NCBI RefSeq assembly: GCF_004770145.1
Contig: NZ_RQFW01000019.1
Coordinates: forward strand, 62,001 to 126,000
From: Leptospira bourretii
Lineage (GTDB): Bacteria > Spirochaetota > Leptospiria > Leptospirales > Leptospiraceae
Direction of reading: 5' to 3'
DNA: 64,000 nt
The notes beneath the pieces were generated by a model. That model was not told where the DNA came from and did no database searches. It worked only from the letters and a program-made list of their open reading frames with translations. A program made the translations under genes and the position numbers. Positions 9,369-18,821 of the stretch are shown here, piece by piece (position 1 is the stretch's first letter; the number at the start of each line of letters is the position of its first letter).

Positions 9369-10513
9369 AAGACCAGGTTCTCCTTACTTGTGATGTTGGC
9401 AAGAATTCCGAATAGGATGAATATAGTGATCAGAGACGATCCCCCATAACTAAGAAACGGAAGGGAGATTCCTGTGACTGGAACAATTCCGGTAACTACA
9501 AATAAATTCAAAATTGTTTGGAACCCAAAGAGAATCAGAATCCCTGAACCCAAAAAAAAGCCAAGTTTGTCTTTTGTCCGAAGGAGTAAAAAATAGATCC
9601 GAACTAAAAGAAAGATAACGAGAAAAAGAAAAAACAAAAATCCTAAAAATCCAAAATCTTCCACAAAGGAAGCCATCACAAAATCGGTATGACTATAGGC
9701 CAAATAACGATGGGCGTAACCTGATCCTACGGGCCTTCCCAAACTTCCTCCATCAAAAAAGGCACGAAAACTAGTCACAAGTTGGTGCCCTTCATCAAAT
9801 CGAAATTTATAAGGATCAAGCCAGATTTCTAAACGTTTTTTACGATACCCAACTTGTGTCACAAGAACAACTAGTAGCGGTAGAACAGAGGCACCCAAAA
9901 TAAAAAGCCGTTTCATGGGAAAACCTGCAAGCAGGACGAAAAAAAATAAAACAAGTAGAAGTTCGACTGTGGTTCCAAATGCCGGTTCAATGACAATGAG
10001 AACTAATGTTACAAAAATAAGAAATACTGAGGTAATTTTCTTCCGGTCCCATTTTACCTTTTTAAAATCAAAGTTATAAAAAAAATAAGAAGAAAATAAC
10101 AGAATGCTGATTTTAGAAAATTCGGATGGTTGGATTTGAACTCCACCTATTTGGATCCAACGGTTAAAACTTCTTCCATAACTTGTCCCAACAGATTTTC
10201 CAAGTCCAGGAATGAATACGGAAATCAAAAGTAACAAACTTAAAACAGAAAATAAAAAAGACCACCTAACGAGAAATTGGTAAGGAATTTGACTAAAAAC
10301 CAAAAAAGTGAATATTCCAATTCCACCCCATAACAACTGCTTGTTTAGGTAATAATTGGGATCTGAAAATTCACGTTCTGCGGGAATCACGGAGGCACTG
10401 TACATAATGACAATGCCCATTCCGAACAAAAGAAAAATCCCATACAATACCGGACCATCAAACCTCGAAGTCCCAAAACGAAAGAGGTTTTGTATGTTCC
10501 GAAAAATTTGCAT
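9365..10513 (-). CDS. ftsW: SEDS-family peptidoglycan glycosyltransferase (FtsW type)
   Basis: Polytopic membrane protein polymerising lipid II at the septum. I chose the ATG at 10513 ([13 protein letters not shown], 382 aa), which shares one base with the mraY stop (TAATG); a longer frame to 10600 would lie inside mraY. SEDS signatures seen: IQPSEFSKISILLF, WLDPYKFRFDEGHQ, the loop SHTDFVMASFVEDFGFLG, and SLPFLSYGGSSL near the C-terminus. About ten hydrophobic segments. The family also contains RodA; FtsW is preferred because it sits between mraY and murG in the dcw order. The usual partner ftsI is not in this cluster. Confidence 0.88.
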   Translation of the reverse strand: MQIFRNIQNLFRFGTSRFDGPVLYGIFLLFGMGIVIMYSASVIPAEREFSDPNYYLNKQLLWGGIGIFTFLVFSQIPYQFLVRWSFLFSVLSLLLLISVFIPGLGKSVGTSYGRSFNRWIQIGGVQIQPSEFSKISILLFSSYFFYNFDFKKVKWDRKKITSVFLIFVTLVLIVIEPAFGTTVELLLVLFFFVLLAGFPMKRLFILGASVLPLLVVLVTQVGYRKKRLEIWLDPYKFRFDEGHQLVTSFRAFFDGGSLGRPVGSGYAHRYLAYSHTDFVMASFVEDFGFLGFLFFLFLVIFLLVRIYFLLLRTKDKLGFFLGSGILILFGFQTILNLFVVTGIVPVTGISLPFLSYGGSSLITIFILFGILANITSKENLVL

Positions 10514-11625
10514 TATTGGATTTTCAGTGTAGATAAGGTAATGATGGCAAGAATGATTCCAATGATCCAAAATCGAATCACAACCTTTTCTTCCGACCAA
10601 CCTGACAATTCAAAATGATGGTGCAAAGGTGCCATTTTAAAAATACGTTTCCCTGTCAGTTTAAAGGATCCTACTTGTAAAATCACGCTCACTGCCTCAG
10701 CCACAAATATACCTCCGAGGATGACAAGAAGGATTTCTTTTTTGAGCATAATAGCAACAAGTCCAAGTGTGGACCCAAGAAATAGAGATCCAGTATCACC
10801 CATAAACACTTGGGCAGGATGGCAATTAAACCATAAAAATCCCAGTAAAGCCCCAGAAAGACCTGCTAGAAATACAGAGTATTCGTGAGAACCAGGAAGG
10901 TAAGGAATGTGGAGATAATTAGCAGCAGAAGGAGTTCCTGATACATAGGAAATAAGTGCAAATGTTGCTGTGGCAATGACTACGGTGCCGGAAGCTAATC
11001 CATCCAAACCATCCGTTAAATTGACTGCATGAGAACTTCCAATGAGTACGATGATAGCAAAGGGAACTGCTAAAATTCCTAAATTCCAAACCGGGCCTTT
11101 GACAAATGGCAAAAACAAATCGGTAATTGTAAATATAGTTCCTTTGGTTGCAACGATATTTGATTTTCCCGTAAAGTAGAAGTAAAGAGTTGTGATGGAT
11201 ACAGCAAAGAAGATGGTAACTAAAAATTTGGTTCGAGCACGCATTCCCCCTTTGATTTTTTTAACCGACTTCATATAATCATCAGTAAATCCAAGGCCAG
11301 CAAATAGAATGGCTGACACAAGAAGTAACAAAACATTTAGATTGGAAAGATTTCCCCATAACAGCGTTGAGATGGTAAGGGATAATATCATAATAAGACC
11401 ACCCATTGTAGGTGTTCCTGATTTGGCAGCATGGGATTGCGGACCGTCGTTACGAACCGATTCTCGAAACTTCAAAGAGAGAAGAAACGAAATCAATGAC
11501 TTTCCAAAAAGAAAAGTAATAAACATAGAAGTAAGACCCGCCATCATCGCACGGAGTGTTACATAACTAAAAACTCTAAGGAAACCATAATCGTTTCCAA
11601 ACGATTCATAAATCCACTGGAACAT
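10513..11625 (-). CDS. mraY: Phospho-N-acetylmuramoyl-pentapeptide-transferase
   Basis: Integral membrane enzyme transferring phospho-MurNAc-pentapeptide to undecaprenyl phosphate (lipid I). 370 aa, about ten membrane segments. Conserved cytoplasmic loops: [40 protein letters not shown] and the histidine loop MAPLHHHFE. It starts 10 bases after the murE stop and couples to ftsW through a one-base stop/start overlap. Confidence 0.96.
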   Translation of the reverse strand: MFQWIYESFGNDYGFLRVFSYVTLRAMMAGLTSMFITFLFGKSLISFLLSLKFRESVRNDGPQSHAAKSGTPTMGGLIMILSLTISTLLWGNLSNLNVLLLLVSAILFAGLGFTDDYMKSVKKIKGGMRARTKFLVTIFFAVSITTLYFYFTGKSNIVATKGTIFTITDLFLPFVKGPVWNLGILAVPFAIIVLIGSSHAVNLTDGLDGLASGTVVIATATFALISYVSGTPSAANYLHIPYLPGSHEYSVFLAGLSGALLGFLWFNCHPAQVFMGDTGSLFLGSTLGLVAIMLKKEILLVILGGIFVAEAVSVILQVGSFKLTGKRIFKMAPLHHHFELSGWSEEKVVIRFWIIGIILAIITLSTLKIQ

Positions 11626-11635
11626 TCTATTTCCC

Positions 11636-13162
11636 CTATCGACCTAATTCTAAGTTTTGAAAAGCATTCTCTATTTCTTCAAAATCGATAAATTTTGTTT
11701 TTTCTTTTCCGATGATTTGGTATGTTTCATGACCTTTTCCGGCTACGACCAAAATTCCATCCCGTTCCAGTAAACTCACGGCTCGTTTGATTGCCATTCG
11801 TCGGTCGACGATTTTTTCATATCTCTGGAACCCACGGGAGAACCCAGATTCAATTTCGTCTAAAATAACCTCTGGCGACTCCGTCCTCGGATTGTCTGAG
11901 GTAAGAATGACTAAATCAGCTAGATTCTCAGCGATCTTTGCCATTTGCGGACGTTTGGTGCGGTCTCTATCCCCTCCACATCCAAATAAACAAATGATTT
12001 GTTTGGGCGCAATTTCCACGCAGCTTTTTAAAATGTTTTCTAAAGCATCGGGTGTATGGGCATAATCCACAACGGCAATTCTTGATCTATCTGGAAATGG
12101 AACCACATGGAATCGTCCAGGAACAGTTGGAATTTTTTCAAGACAGGAAATTACTTCTTCCCAAGGAAAACCTAACTCGTAAGCAACTGCTAACGCAAAT
12201 GATGTATTGAATACATTAAAATTTCCAAGTAGGTTTGTTCGAATTTTACGAACTTCAATAAAAGGAAGGTTTTTTGCTTTTTTATGAAAGCGATATTCAC
12301 TTCCAAGTAGAGAAAGTTTTGTATTCGAATAATTAAATTCCCCAGATTTTCCAAGTAAATAAATTGGGGATTTGAATTTTGCTTCCGCAATTCGTTTTAC
12401 CATCTTTTCCCCAAAGGAAACATCTGAAGCAACGAGACCAAATTTATTTTTTACAGAGGATTGTTCCAAAAGTTGAAAGATTTTAAATTTACTTTCAAAA
12501 TAATCTTCCATAGAAGTATGAAAATCCAAATGATCCTGTGTTAAATTTGTAAATCCAGCGCAAGTAATTTCAAGACCTGCTACACGCCCCAGTTTTAATC
12601 CATGGCTACTCATTTCCATAAAAACATATTCAATGCCTTCATCTAACATCTGTTTAAGAAGTAGATTTAATGAAGAAGCATCTGGAGTTGTATATCCCGA
12701 TTCTAAAACTCGATCCATAATTTGAATTTGAACAGTTCCAATCAGGGCAGCATTTTTCCCAACTTTCCTTGCTAGGTGAAAAAGGATGAATGTTAACGAA
12801 GTTTTTCCATTGGTTCCAGTGATGGCCACAAGTTTCATTTTTTTGGCTGGGTTCCCTGCAAGCAAACATGCAGTTTTCCCATGGGCCTCGCCCACGGCTT
12901 CTTCCGTTTCAAGGACCACCGGAAAGGATTCTAAAGTTTTTAATTTAACATCACGTTTAGAAATAAGAACAACTTCAGATCCTTTTGCAAGAGCCATTTT
13001 TAAAAATGCCTCTTGTTTTTCTGTGTTTTCTTCCGGCAAAACGAAGATATCCCTGGCTTCTAATTTTCGGCTATCAGCCCAAATATAAGCTACTTCAGTT
13101 GAACTTTCTCCTTTGATTAGTTTCAATTCAGGGATTCGTTTGATAATTTCTGATACTTTCAT
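11636..13162 (-). CDS. murE: UDP-MurNAc-L-Ala-D-Glu:meso-diaminopimelate ligase
   Basis: Mur ligase adding the third residue of the stem peptide. 508 aa. ATP loop [13 protein letters not shown]; the amino-acid selector reads [10 protein letters not shown], and DNPR is the meso-diaminopimelate version rather than the lysine version. The C-terminal end [11 protein letters not shown] is also typical. Start ATG (13160-13162) shares one base with the stop of the FtsL-like gene (TAATG), indicating coupling. Confidence 0.95.
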   Translation of the reverse strand: MKVSEIIKRIPELKLIKGESSTEVAYIWADSRKLEARDIFVLPEENTEKQEAFLKMALAKGSEVVLISKRDVKLKTLESFPVVLETEEAVGEAHGKTACLLAGNPAKKMKLVAITGTNGKTSLTFILFHLARKVGKNAALIGTVQIQIMDRVLESGYTTPDASSLNLLLKQMLDEGIEYVFMEMSSHGLKLGRVAGLEITCAGFTNLTQDHLDFHTSMEDYFESKFKIFQLLEQSSVKNKFGLVASDVSFGEKMVKRIAEAKFKSPIYLLGKSGEFNYSNTKLSLLGSEYRFHKKAKNLPFIEVRKIRTNLLGNFNVFNTSFALAVAYELGFPWEEVISCLEKIPTVPGRFHVVPFPDRSRIAVVDYAHTPDALENILKSCVEIAPKQIICLFGCGGDRDRTKRPQMAKIAENLADLVILTSDNPRTESPEVILDEIESGFSRGFQRYEKIVDRRMAIKRAVSLLERDGILVVAGKGHETYQIIGKEKTKFIDFEEIENAFQNLELGR

Positions 13163-13506
13163 TATTTTTGAGTGATTACCTCATCAGGAATCGGAGGAAG
13201 TTCGATGGTCACCGTACGATTTCCTAAACTGATGGGAAGAAACTGGTAAGTCCTTCGGTAAAGAGTTTCGATTCGTTCTGCAGATGTATAAGAAACAATT
13301 CCTATTTTTAATTCATCGTTTTTGCGTTTTAATTCTTCTTTGGTGGAAGTACGTTCGTGGATCTGTCTGGTGAGTCTTGCCTTTTCCAATCCTTGCCAAA
13401 CACTCGAATAAAAAAACAAAAGAAAAGGAATTAAGAGAACAAAAGGTTTGAGAGGAGAAATAAAATCGACAAAGAATTTCGGAATGTTCTTTAATTTTCC
13501 AGTCAT
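13162..13506 (-). CDS. ftsL: FtsL-like small division protein
   Basis: Small bitopic membrane protein in the place where ftsL sits in dcw clusters (after rsmH). 114 aa from the ATG at 13506, which forms an ATGA overlap with rsmH; an ATG at 13515 would add three residues. It has a basic cytoplasmic N-terminus, one membrane segment ([17 protein letters not shown]), then a heptad-rich stretch ([24 protein letters not shown]) that should form a coiled coil. FtsL sequences diverge strongly, so the call rests on position and topology. The ftsI gene that normally follows is absent; murE comes next. Confidence 0.6.
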   Translation of the reverse strand: MTGKLKNIPKFFVDFISPLKPFVLLIPFLLFFYSSVWQGLEKARLTRQIHERTSTKEELKRKNDELKIGIVSYTSAERIETLYRRTYQFLPISLGNRTVTIELPPIPDEVITQK

Positions 13507-14447
13507 CGTTCCCATCTCTTATTTAATATCGGACTTATTCTTTGAAGACCTCTTAATTTTGCCGATCTGGATGCCCGATTTTCTTTGATTTCCGTATCGG
13601 TTGGTAAAATTGGTTTTTTGGTTAGAATTTCAAAATGTTCGGATGCCTTTAGGTCGCGGAAGGTCCATTTGACAATTCTGTCTTCTAATGAGTGGAAGGA
13701 AATACATGCGAGTACGCCACCCACTTTCAAACACTCGGCAAGGTTACGAATTCCTTTTTCTGCATGTAACAGTTCTTCGTTGACTTCAATCCGCAAAGCC
13801 TGAAAGATTTTTGTGGCTGGATGTGATTCTTTTGGCCAGAACTTTCTTGGGATGGAAGCCTCCACAAGCTTTACCAGGTCGGTATTGGTTTGAAATTTTT
13901 TTTTGTGTCTCGACTGTACAATGTTATTTGCTATTTTTAATGCCCAACGTTCTTCCCCATATTCCCAAAACACTTTTTTTAAGTGTAAAACTGTGCTATA
14001 ATTGATAATGTCGGCGGCAGTTTTCCTGCCCACTTGCGGTTCGAGCCTCATGTCCAAAGGTTCTTCATTTTTAAAAGTAAATCCACGTCCTGAATGTAGA
14101 AAATGGAAAAGAGAGACACCTAAGTCAACCAAGGCTCCGTCGAGACCGGGGCAATCTAAAGATTCCAAAAGTTCCTTATCCACTTCAGAAAAATTCATTT
14201 GAAAGGAATGAACACGGTCAAGAGAACCAATGACAGATTGAATTTCTTTTTTTGCCCTTTCCAACATGACAGCATCTCGATCAATCAGGATGAGCTTTGC
14301 ATTTGGGAAGGTTTGTAGAATGAGTTTGGAATGACCACCTTCACCAGCAGTCCCATCTAAGAACCACTGGGGTTCGGTGACTTCCGATTTTTGTAGCAAA
14401 TCAATGACTTCTCTTGGAAGTACGGGAATATGAGGCGATTCTGACAC
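13503..14447 (-). CDS. rsmH: 16S rRNA (cytosine(1402)-N4)-methyltransferase
   Basis: SAM-dependent methyltransferase (MraW) modifying C1402 of 16S rRNA. 314 aa with a GTG start. The N-terminus [13 protein letters not shown] is diagnostic, followed by [12 protein letters not shown] (SAM site), [14 protein letters not shown] and [14 protein letters not shown]. First gene of the minus-strand cluster; mraZ, which often precedes it, is absent, and the divergent HIT gene lies 72 bases away. Confidence 0.95.
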   Translation of the reverse strand: MSESPHIPVLPREVIDLLQKSEVTEPQWFLDGTAGEGGHSKLILQTFPNAKLILIDRDAVMLERAKKEIQSVIGSLDRVHSFQMNFSEVDKELLESLDCPGLDGALVDLGVSLFHFLHSGRGFTFKNEEPLDMRLEPQVGRKTAADIINYSTVLHLKKVFWEYGEERWALKIANNIVQSRHKKKFQTNTDLVKLVEASIPRKFWPKESHPATKIFQALRIEVNEELLHAEKGIRNLAECLKVGGVLACISFHSLEDRIVKWTFRDLKASEHFEILTKKPILPTDTEIKENRASRSAKLRGLQRISPILNKRWER

Positions 14448-14519
14448 TGTTACTTTCTTACTGTATACCTGTCAAAATCCTTGCAATCCTTTAATCCTTT
14501 GGGGAGATTGAAAGTACAA

Positions 14520-15041
14520 ATGAGTTCCTATGAAGAACATTCTCTTAGAAAAAACCTGTTCAGCATAGGGAAATTGGGTTATGCCAAAGGGGACAGACCC
14601 AATGTGGATTGTATCCTTTGTGGGGTCCGAGACAAAAACGAAATTGTTCCCAACCTGACCATTGCCGAAACCGAACTTTCCATTGTTTCGGTGAATCTTT
14701 TTCCTTACAATCCAGGCCATATCATTATCTTTCCCAAACGTCATATCATCCACTACTTAGAACTTACGGAAGAAGAAGCATTGGACATCCATAGGTTGAC
14801 CCAAAAAACGATGCGAATTTTGGAAAAACAATGGAAGGTGCAAGGGTTTAATATTGGTTATAATTTAGGAAAAAATAGTGGTGGGTCCATCCCTCATATC
14901 CATGAACACATTGTGCCCAGATTTCCCAATGAGGCAGGTTTTTTAGATGTACTTTCCAATACTCGGATTGTCATCTATGAACCCTACCAAATGTGGGAAG
15001 ATCTAAAAAAGATTTGGGCCAATGAACCAGAGATTGTTTAG
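14520..15041 (+). CDS. HIT-family nucleotide hydrolase/transferase
   Basis: Histidine-triad protein with the full active-site motif [11 protein letters not shown]. The N-terminal CILC and the histidine in [12 protein letters not shown] suggest the zinc-bearing Ap4A phosphorylase/adenylyltransferase-like branch. I prefer the ATG at 14520 ([12 protein letters not shown], 173 aa) over a TTG at 14481 because a GGGGAG stretch precedes it. The nucleotide substrate is not readable. The stop overlaps the convergent cheR stop by 4 bases. Confidence 0.85.
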   Translation: MSSYEEHSLRKNLFSIGKLGYAKGDRPNVDCILCGVRDKNEIVPNLTIAETELSIVSVNLFPYNPGHIIIFPKRHIIHYLELTEEEALDIHRLTQKTMRILEKQWKVQGFNIGYNLGKNSGGSIPHIHEHIVPRFPNEAGFLDVLSNTRIVIYEPYQMWEDLKKIWANEPEIV

Positions 15042-15895
15042 TCTTTCTTCTGGTAGATGGTATGTCCTAAAAATTTAAAACTATCCGAAATTCCAAACAT
15101 AGTTTCCGAGTGACCAAGAATCAAATATCCTTTTGGTTTCAAACTGGCTTCAAAGTTTTGGAACAAAGTTTTTTGGGTTTGTTTGTCAAAGTAAATGACC
15201 ACATTTCTACAAAAGATTAAATCCAATTTGTCTGTGATCGGAAATGGGAAATGCAAAAGATTGATTTGTCTAAAATCAATCAAAGCCTTTAGGTGAGGTT
15301 TTGCTTCATAATAAACATGGTCTTTTTCAATGATTTTATTGAAATGTTTGATTTTCACTGCCTCTGAAACTGGTTCGAGACGATCATCCCGATACACTCC
15401 TTTTTTTGCAGTGGCAATCACTTGGGTATCAATATCTGATGCGTAAATTTTACAATTCCAACCAGGTTTTGTGTGGAAGTAGTCATAAACAGTGATGGCA
15501 ATGGAATAGGGTTCTTCTCCAGTGGAAGACGCAGAACACCAAATCCGAAGTGATTTGGGACCACCAGTGGCGACTGCTTGTTCTAAAGCAGGAAAGTATT
15601 GGTTCTTTAAAAATTCAAAATGATGGTTTTCGCGAAAAAAATCGGTTTTGTTAGTGGTAATCCGGTTGATTAGCTCCTGCATTTCTTCCGTAGCAAACTT
15701 AGGATCTAATTTTAGTTTTGCTACATAGTTTTCAAAACTAGTAATCCCTAAGGTACGGAGCCTTGCATTGAGTCTGGACTGGACCATGATTTTTTTATGC
15801 GGAGCTAAAAAAATCCCAGCTTGTTTGTACACTAAATTTTTAATGAATTCAAATTCGGCATCACCGATTGTGTTTAAAGATGTTCGAAAGTCCAA
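15038..15895 (-). CDS. cheR: CheR-type protein-glutamate O-methyltransferase
   Basis: Methylates glutamates of chemoreceptors using SAM. I chose a TTG at 15895 (protein begins with the codons for [15 protein letters not shown], 285 aa), with GAGG five bases upstream; a longer frame would run into the divergent mqnA. The N-terminal alpha-helical CheR domain ([12 protein letters not shown]), then the SAM site [17 protein letters not shown] and the late [16 protein letters not shown] are all in place. No other chemotaxis gene lies in the window, so this is an isolated CheR. Confidence 0.9.
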   Translation of the reverse strand: MDFRTSLNTIGDAEFEFIKNLVYKQAGIFLAPHKKIMVQSRLNARLRTLGITSFENYVAKLKLDPKFATEEMQELINRITTNKTDFFRENHHFEFLKNQYFPALEQAVATGGPKSLRIWCSASSTGEEPYSIAITVYDYFHTKPGWNCKIYASDIDTQVIATAKKGVYRDDRLEPVSEAVKIKHFNKIIEKDHVYYEAKPHLKALIDFRQINLLHFPFPITDKLDLIFCRNVVIYFDKQTQKTLFQNFEASLKPKGYLILGHSETMFGISDSFKFLGHTIYQKKD

Positions 15896-15966
15896 TTTGC
15901 CCTCGTAAGTGATTCGACACGTTTTTCTCGATCTGACAAGTTGTTTTTTAGAAGGGAAATTAGATA

Positions 15967-16713
15967 ATGAAAATTGGCATTGTAAAACACCTGAATGCCC
16001 GCCCCCTAACCCTGTATTTTGAAAGAACTTCCGGATATTTACCATTGTATGAGAACCCGAGTGTTCTCATCGAACTTCTGAAACAAGGAGAATTGGACTG
16101 TGCCCTCGTTTCGTCTATCGAATGTGAAAGAAACCACGAAACCTTGGATTATACGAAAGTTGTGGGAGTTTGCGCAAGAGATGTCGTTCGTTCTGTTCTC
16201 TTCTTCCGGCACGAAAAAGATACCGGAATGCCCCAGGTTGTTTATACAGACAAGGGGTCTAGGTCGAGTGTGGCCCTATTACAATGTTTACTCTATCGTG
16301 AGTTTGGAAAAATTGTGGAGGTAGTTCCCACCCCAGCTTCTGAGATCTCGCAAATGATGTTAGATGGGATTGGGTCTCACCTTTTGTTTGGAGACCATGC
16401 CTTATTACAAACTCCAGTTCCTGGATACCAAGTTGTGGATCTTGCGGAATGGTGGAACAGGTCAACCGGACTTTATTTCTGTTTTGCTTTTTGGGCCTTC
16501 CCCAAAGGAAAGGTTTGGGATGACAGACTTTTTTTAACCGCTTTGGAATACGGGCTAAAAGAATTGGACTCCATCATCAAAGAAGAAAAACGATTGCCGA
16601 TTGCGGTGACAGATCGTTATCTCAAACAAGAATTACACTATATACCAGAACAGAAAAATTTAGATGGTTTTGATTTGTTTATCAAAACTGCCAAAGAGTT
16701 AAATCTCGTTTAG
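15967..16713 (+). CDS. mqnA: Chorismate dehydratase (futalosine menaquinone pathway)
   Basis: MqnA converts chorismate to 3-[(1-carboxyvinyl)oxy]benzoate, the first step of the futalosine route to menaquinone. 248 aa, with the two-lobed periplasmic-binding-protein-like fold of the MqnA/MqnD family. Visible family landmarks are the start [25 protein letters not shown] and the middle [13 protein letters not shown]. The presence of MqnC at 51.6-52.7 kb supports this route. MqnD shares the fold, but the N-terminus fits MqnA better. Confidence 0.82.
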   Translation: MKIGIVKHLNARPLTLYFERTSGYLPLYENPSVLIELLKQGELDCALVSSIECERNHETLDYTKVVGVCARDVVRSVLFFRHEKDTGMPQVVYTDKGSRSSVALLQCLLYREFGKIVEVVPTPASEISQMMLDGIGSHLLFGDHALLQTPVPGYQVVDLAEWWNRSTGLYFCFAFWAFPKGKVWDDRLFLTALEYGLKELDSIIKEEKRLPIAVTDRYLKQELHYIPEQKNLDGFDLFIKTAKELNLV

Positions 16714-17348
16714 AAAAAACGGATTTTGTACTCCCAGGTTTTGGAGTCTGGATTTTCCAAAGTTTCTTGCAATGGGATTTGGTAAGTTAAATTTCCAAGT
16801 CCAATAAAACCACGGTTCGAACTACATTCTGAATCTTTAGGAAATAAAACCTTAAACTGAATACGTCCTTCTTTGAGTAACCGAGACGTCTCCGAAATGA
16901 TTTTTTTCTCACCGGCACTGCTATCAAGAATTGCATTATCTGTTAGGTTAGGAAAATCTCTTTTGACAGTGAGAGATCTTGGTTTTGATTTAATAGAAAA
17001 AGTTCCAATCAATACCCCATCCAAATGCAAAGGATCTTCAAAGTCGAGTTTGTAGGAAACCTTTCCTTTTCGTTTGAAATACATATCAGTGGTTTCTGAT
17101 TTTTCCAATTCCCGAAAGGTAAAGTCTCTCACCTGTAGATTGTTATTCGATTTTTTTTTAACAGAATTAATGATTTCTTCTTTGGAAGTAGGTAAAAATT
17201 TAATCAGGGAATCGTTGGAATCCCTTTTTAAGGGAACTGTATAGGCAATTTCGACTGTTCCAGAGCTGAGTTTTCGAAAGAGGATTGTCTCTTCGTATTC
17301 AAAACAACCGACAAAAAATAAAATGAGAACTAAAGGAAAACGGAACAC
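16710..17348 (-). CDS. Putative lipoprotein of unknown function
   Basis: 212 aa with a GTG start. The N-terminus MFRFPLVLILFFVGCFEYEE is a short lipoprotein signal peptide with the cysteine at position 15 (FFVGC, a relaxed leptospiral-type lipobox). The mature part is rich in beta-strand-like stretches with many Lys and Ser, and I recognise no family. The last 4 bases overlap the convergent mqnA stop. A hairpin lies immediately upstream, between it and amt. Confidence 0.7.
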   Translation of the reverse strand: MFRFPLVLILFFVGCFEYEETILFRKLSSGTVEIAYTVPLKRDSNDSLIKFLPTSKEEIINSVKKKSNNNLQVRDFTFRELEKSETTDMYFKRKGKVSYKLDFEDPLHLDGVLIGTFSIKSKPRSLTVKRDFPNLTDNAILDSSAGEKKIISETSRLLKEGRIQFKVLFPKDSECSSNRGFIGLGNLTYQIPLQETLENPDSKTWEYKIRFF

Positions 17349-17380
17349 ACCCTAGACTTCCCATATAGAATGCCTAGGGT
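17349..17380 (-). promoter_or_regulatory. Inverted repeat between amt and the lipoprotein gene
   Basis: ACCCTAG (17349-17355) and CTAGGGT (17374-17380) are perfect complements around an 18-base loop, ending one base from the GTG start of the lipoprotein. No T-run follows on minus, so it is not an ordinary terminator; in the transcript it would cover the ribosome site of the lipoprotein gene. Confidence 0.45.
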
Positions 17381-17386
17381 CAAGGA

Positions 17387-18811
17387 CTATTTGGAAACGG
17401 GGTAAGCTTCGTTTCCGTGTTCTAAAATATCCAAACCTAATAATTCTTCTTCTTCCGAAACCCGGAGTCCAATGGTCTTTTTGATTATATAAAACATAAG
17501 GAAACTGGTTGGGAAAGCCCAAAGAAAGGCAGTCGCCACTCCGATTGCTTGCGCTGCAAATTGAGCAAATCCAGCCCCGGAAAATAATCCTGTTTCTACA
17601 CTAAACAAACCGACTGCCAAAGTCCCCCAAGCCCCACAAACCCCATGAACCGAAACAGCTCCCACTGGGTCATCAATTTTGATTTTATCTAAGAAAAGAA
17701 CGGAAACAATCACAAGGACCCCAGCCACGGCTCCAATACAAATGGCACCGGTAATACTCACCACATCACAAGGAGCGGTGATGGCGACAAGACCTGCCAG
17801 TCCTCCATTTAAAGTTAATCCAATTTCTGGTTTTTTGAAAAGAATCCAAGTGAGAACCATAGCAGCGATGGCACCGGCGCAAGCAGCCATATGTGTGACA
17901 ACAGCGATCCTTGCAAAACTTCCTCCCTCTATGGAAGTCGTTGAACCAGGGTTAAACCCAAACCAACCAAACCAAAGGATGAACACACCAAGGGCAGCCA
18001 TGGACATATTATGACCCAAAATAGGATACACACGCCCATCGGTTTGAAATTTTCCCATCCGAGGTCCCACTACAATCGCACCAGCAAGTCCTGCCCATGC
18101 TCCTACACTATGAACAACAGTGGATCCAGCAAAGTCATGAAATCCCACTCCTTCTCCACCGCCAAGTCCAAGAGATTCTAAAAATCCTGTAGAAATTCCG
18201 AGTAAGCTCCCCCAAGCAAAGGAGCCAAAGATTGGATAAATAAAAGCCGTGATGATGATCGAAAAAACCAGATAAGCTGAAAACTTTGTCCTTTCTGCCA
18301 TCGCTCCCGAAACAATGGTTGCAGCAGTCGCAGCAAAAACAATTTGGAAGATAAAAAAAGTATACTTAGAGGGATCCATACTTCCATCCTCAGCATTGAT
18401 GAGACTTTCTGCAAAGGAAGGAACACCCACTCCAAATCCTGTTAACACTTGGGGACCAAACATAATGGAAAAACCAATCACCCAATAGGCAATGGCTCCC
18501 ACCGTTAAGTCAGAGAAGTTTTTCATCAGAATGTTCACAGCATTTTTGGCTCTTGTGAATCCTGCTTCCACATAAGCAAAACCTGCTTGCATAAAAAATA
18601 CAAGAAAGGCTGCTATACAAGTCCAAACCCAATTTGCCTCTTGTTTTGTTGTTTCTAAGGCAAGTTTTGTTTCAGCGAGAGAAGACTTGATACTTGCCAT
18701 TTCTTTTGCCAATGATTCTAAACTTTCTTGGTTATTTGTTACTTCTTCCGCTCCAATTGTGGAGCCAAAAAGAAGAACCGTTAAAAATAAAAATATGCTA
18801 ACTTGTTTCAT
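17387..18811 (-). CDS. amt: Ammonium transporter
   Basis: Amt/Rh-family channel, 474 aa. A cleavable-looking signal peptide (QVSIFLFLTVLLFGSTIGAEE) is followed by a short coiled-coil stretch (ESLESLAKEMASIKSSLAETKLALETT) before the first membrane helix, an addition not found in E. coli AmtB. The channel body has the conserved DFAGSTVVHSVGAWAGLAG (first pore His and ammonium-site Asp) and SVHGVCGAWGTLAVGLF (second pore His). It starts 10 bases after the GAF-PP2C phosphatase gene and is probably co-transcribed with it. No glnK lies nearby. Confidence 0.95.
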   Translation of the reverse strand: MKQVSIFLFLTVLLFGSTIGAEEVTNNQESLESLAKEMASIKSSLAETKLALETTKQEANWVWTCIAAFLVFFMQAGFAYVEAGFTRAKNAVNILMKNFSDLTVGAIAYWVIGFSIMFGPQVLTGFGVGVPSFAESLINAEDGSMDPSKYTFFIFQIVFAATAATIVSGAMAERTKFSAYLVFSIIITAFIYPIFGSFAWGSLLGISTGFLESLGLGGGEGVGFHDFAGSTVVHSVGAWAGLAGAIVVGPRMGKFQTDGRVYPILGHNMSMAALGVFILWFGWFGFNPGSTTSIEGGSFARIAVVTHMAACAGAIAAMVLTWILFKKPEIGLTLNGGLAGLVAITAPCDVVSITGAICIGAVAGVLVIVSVLFLDKIKIDDPVGAVSVHGVCGAWGTLAVGLFSVETGLFSGAGFAQFAAQAIGVATAFLWAFPTSFLMFYIIKKTIGLRVSEEEELLGLDILEHGNEAYPVSK

Positions 18812-18821
18812 AAAACTTTCC

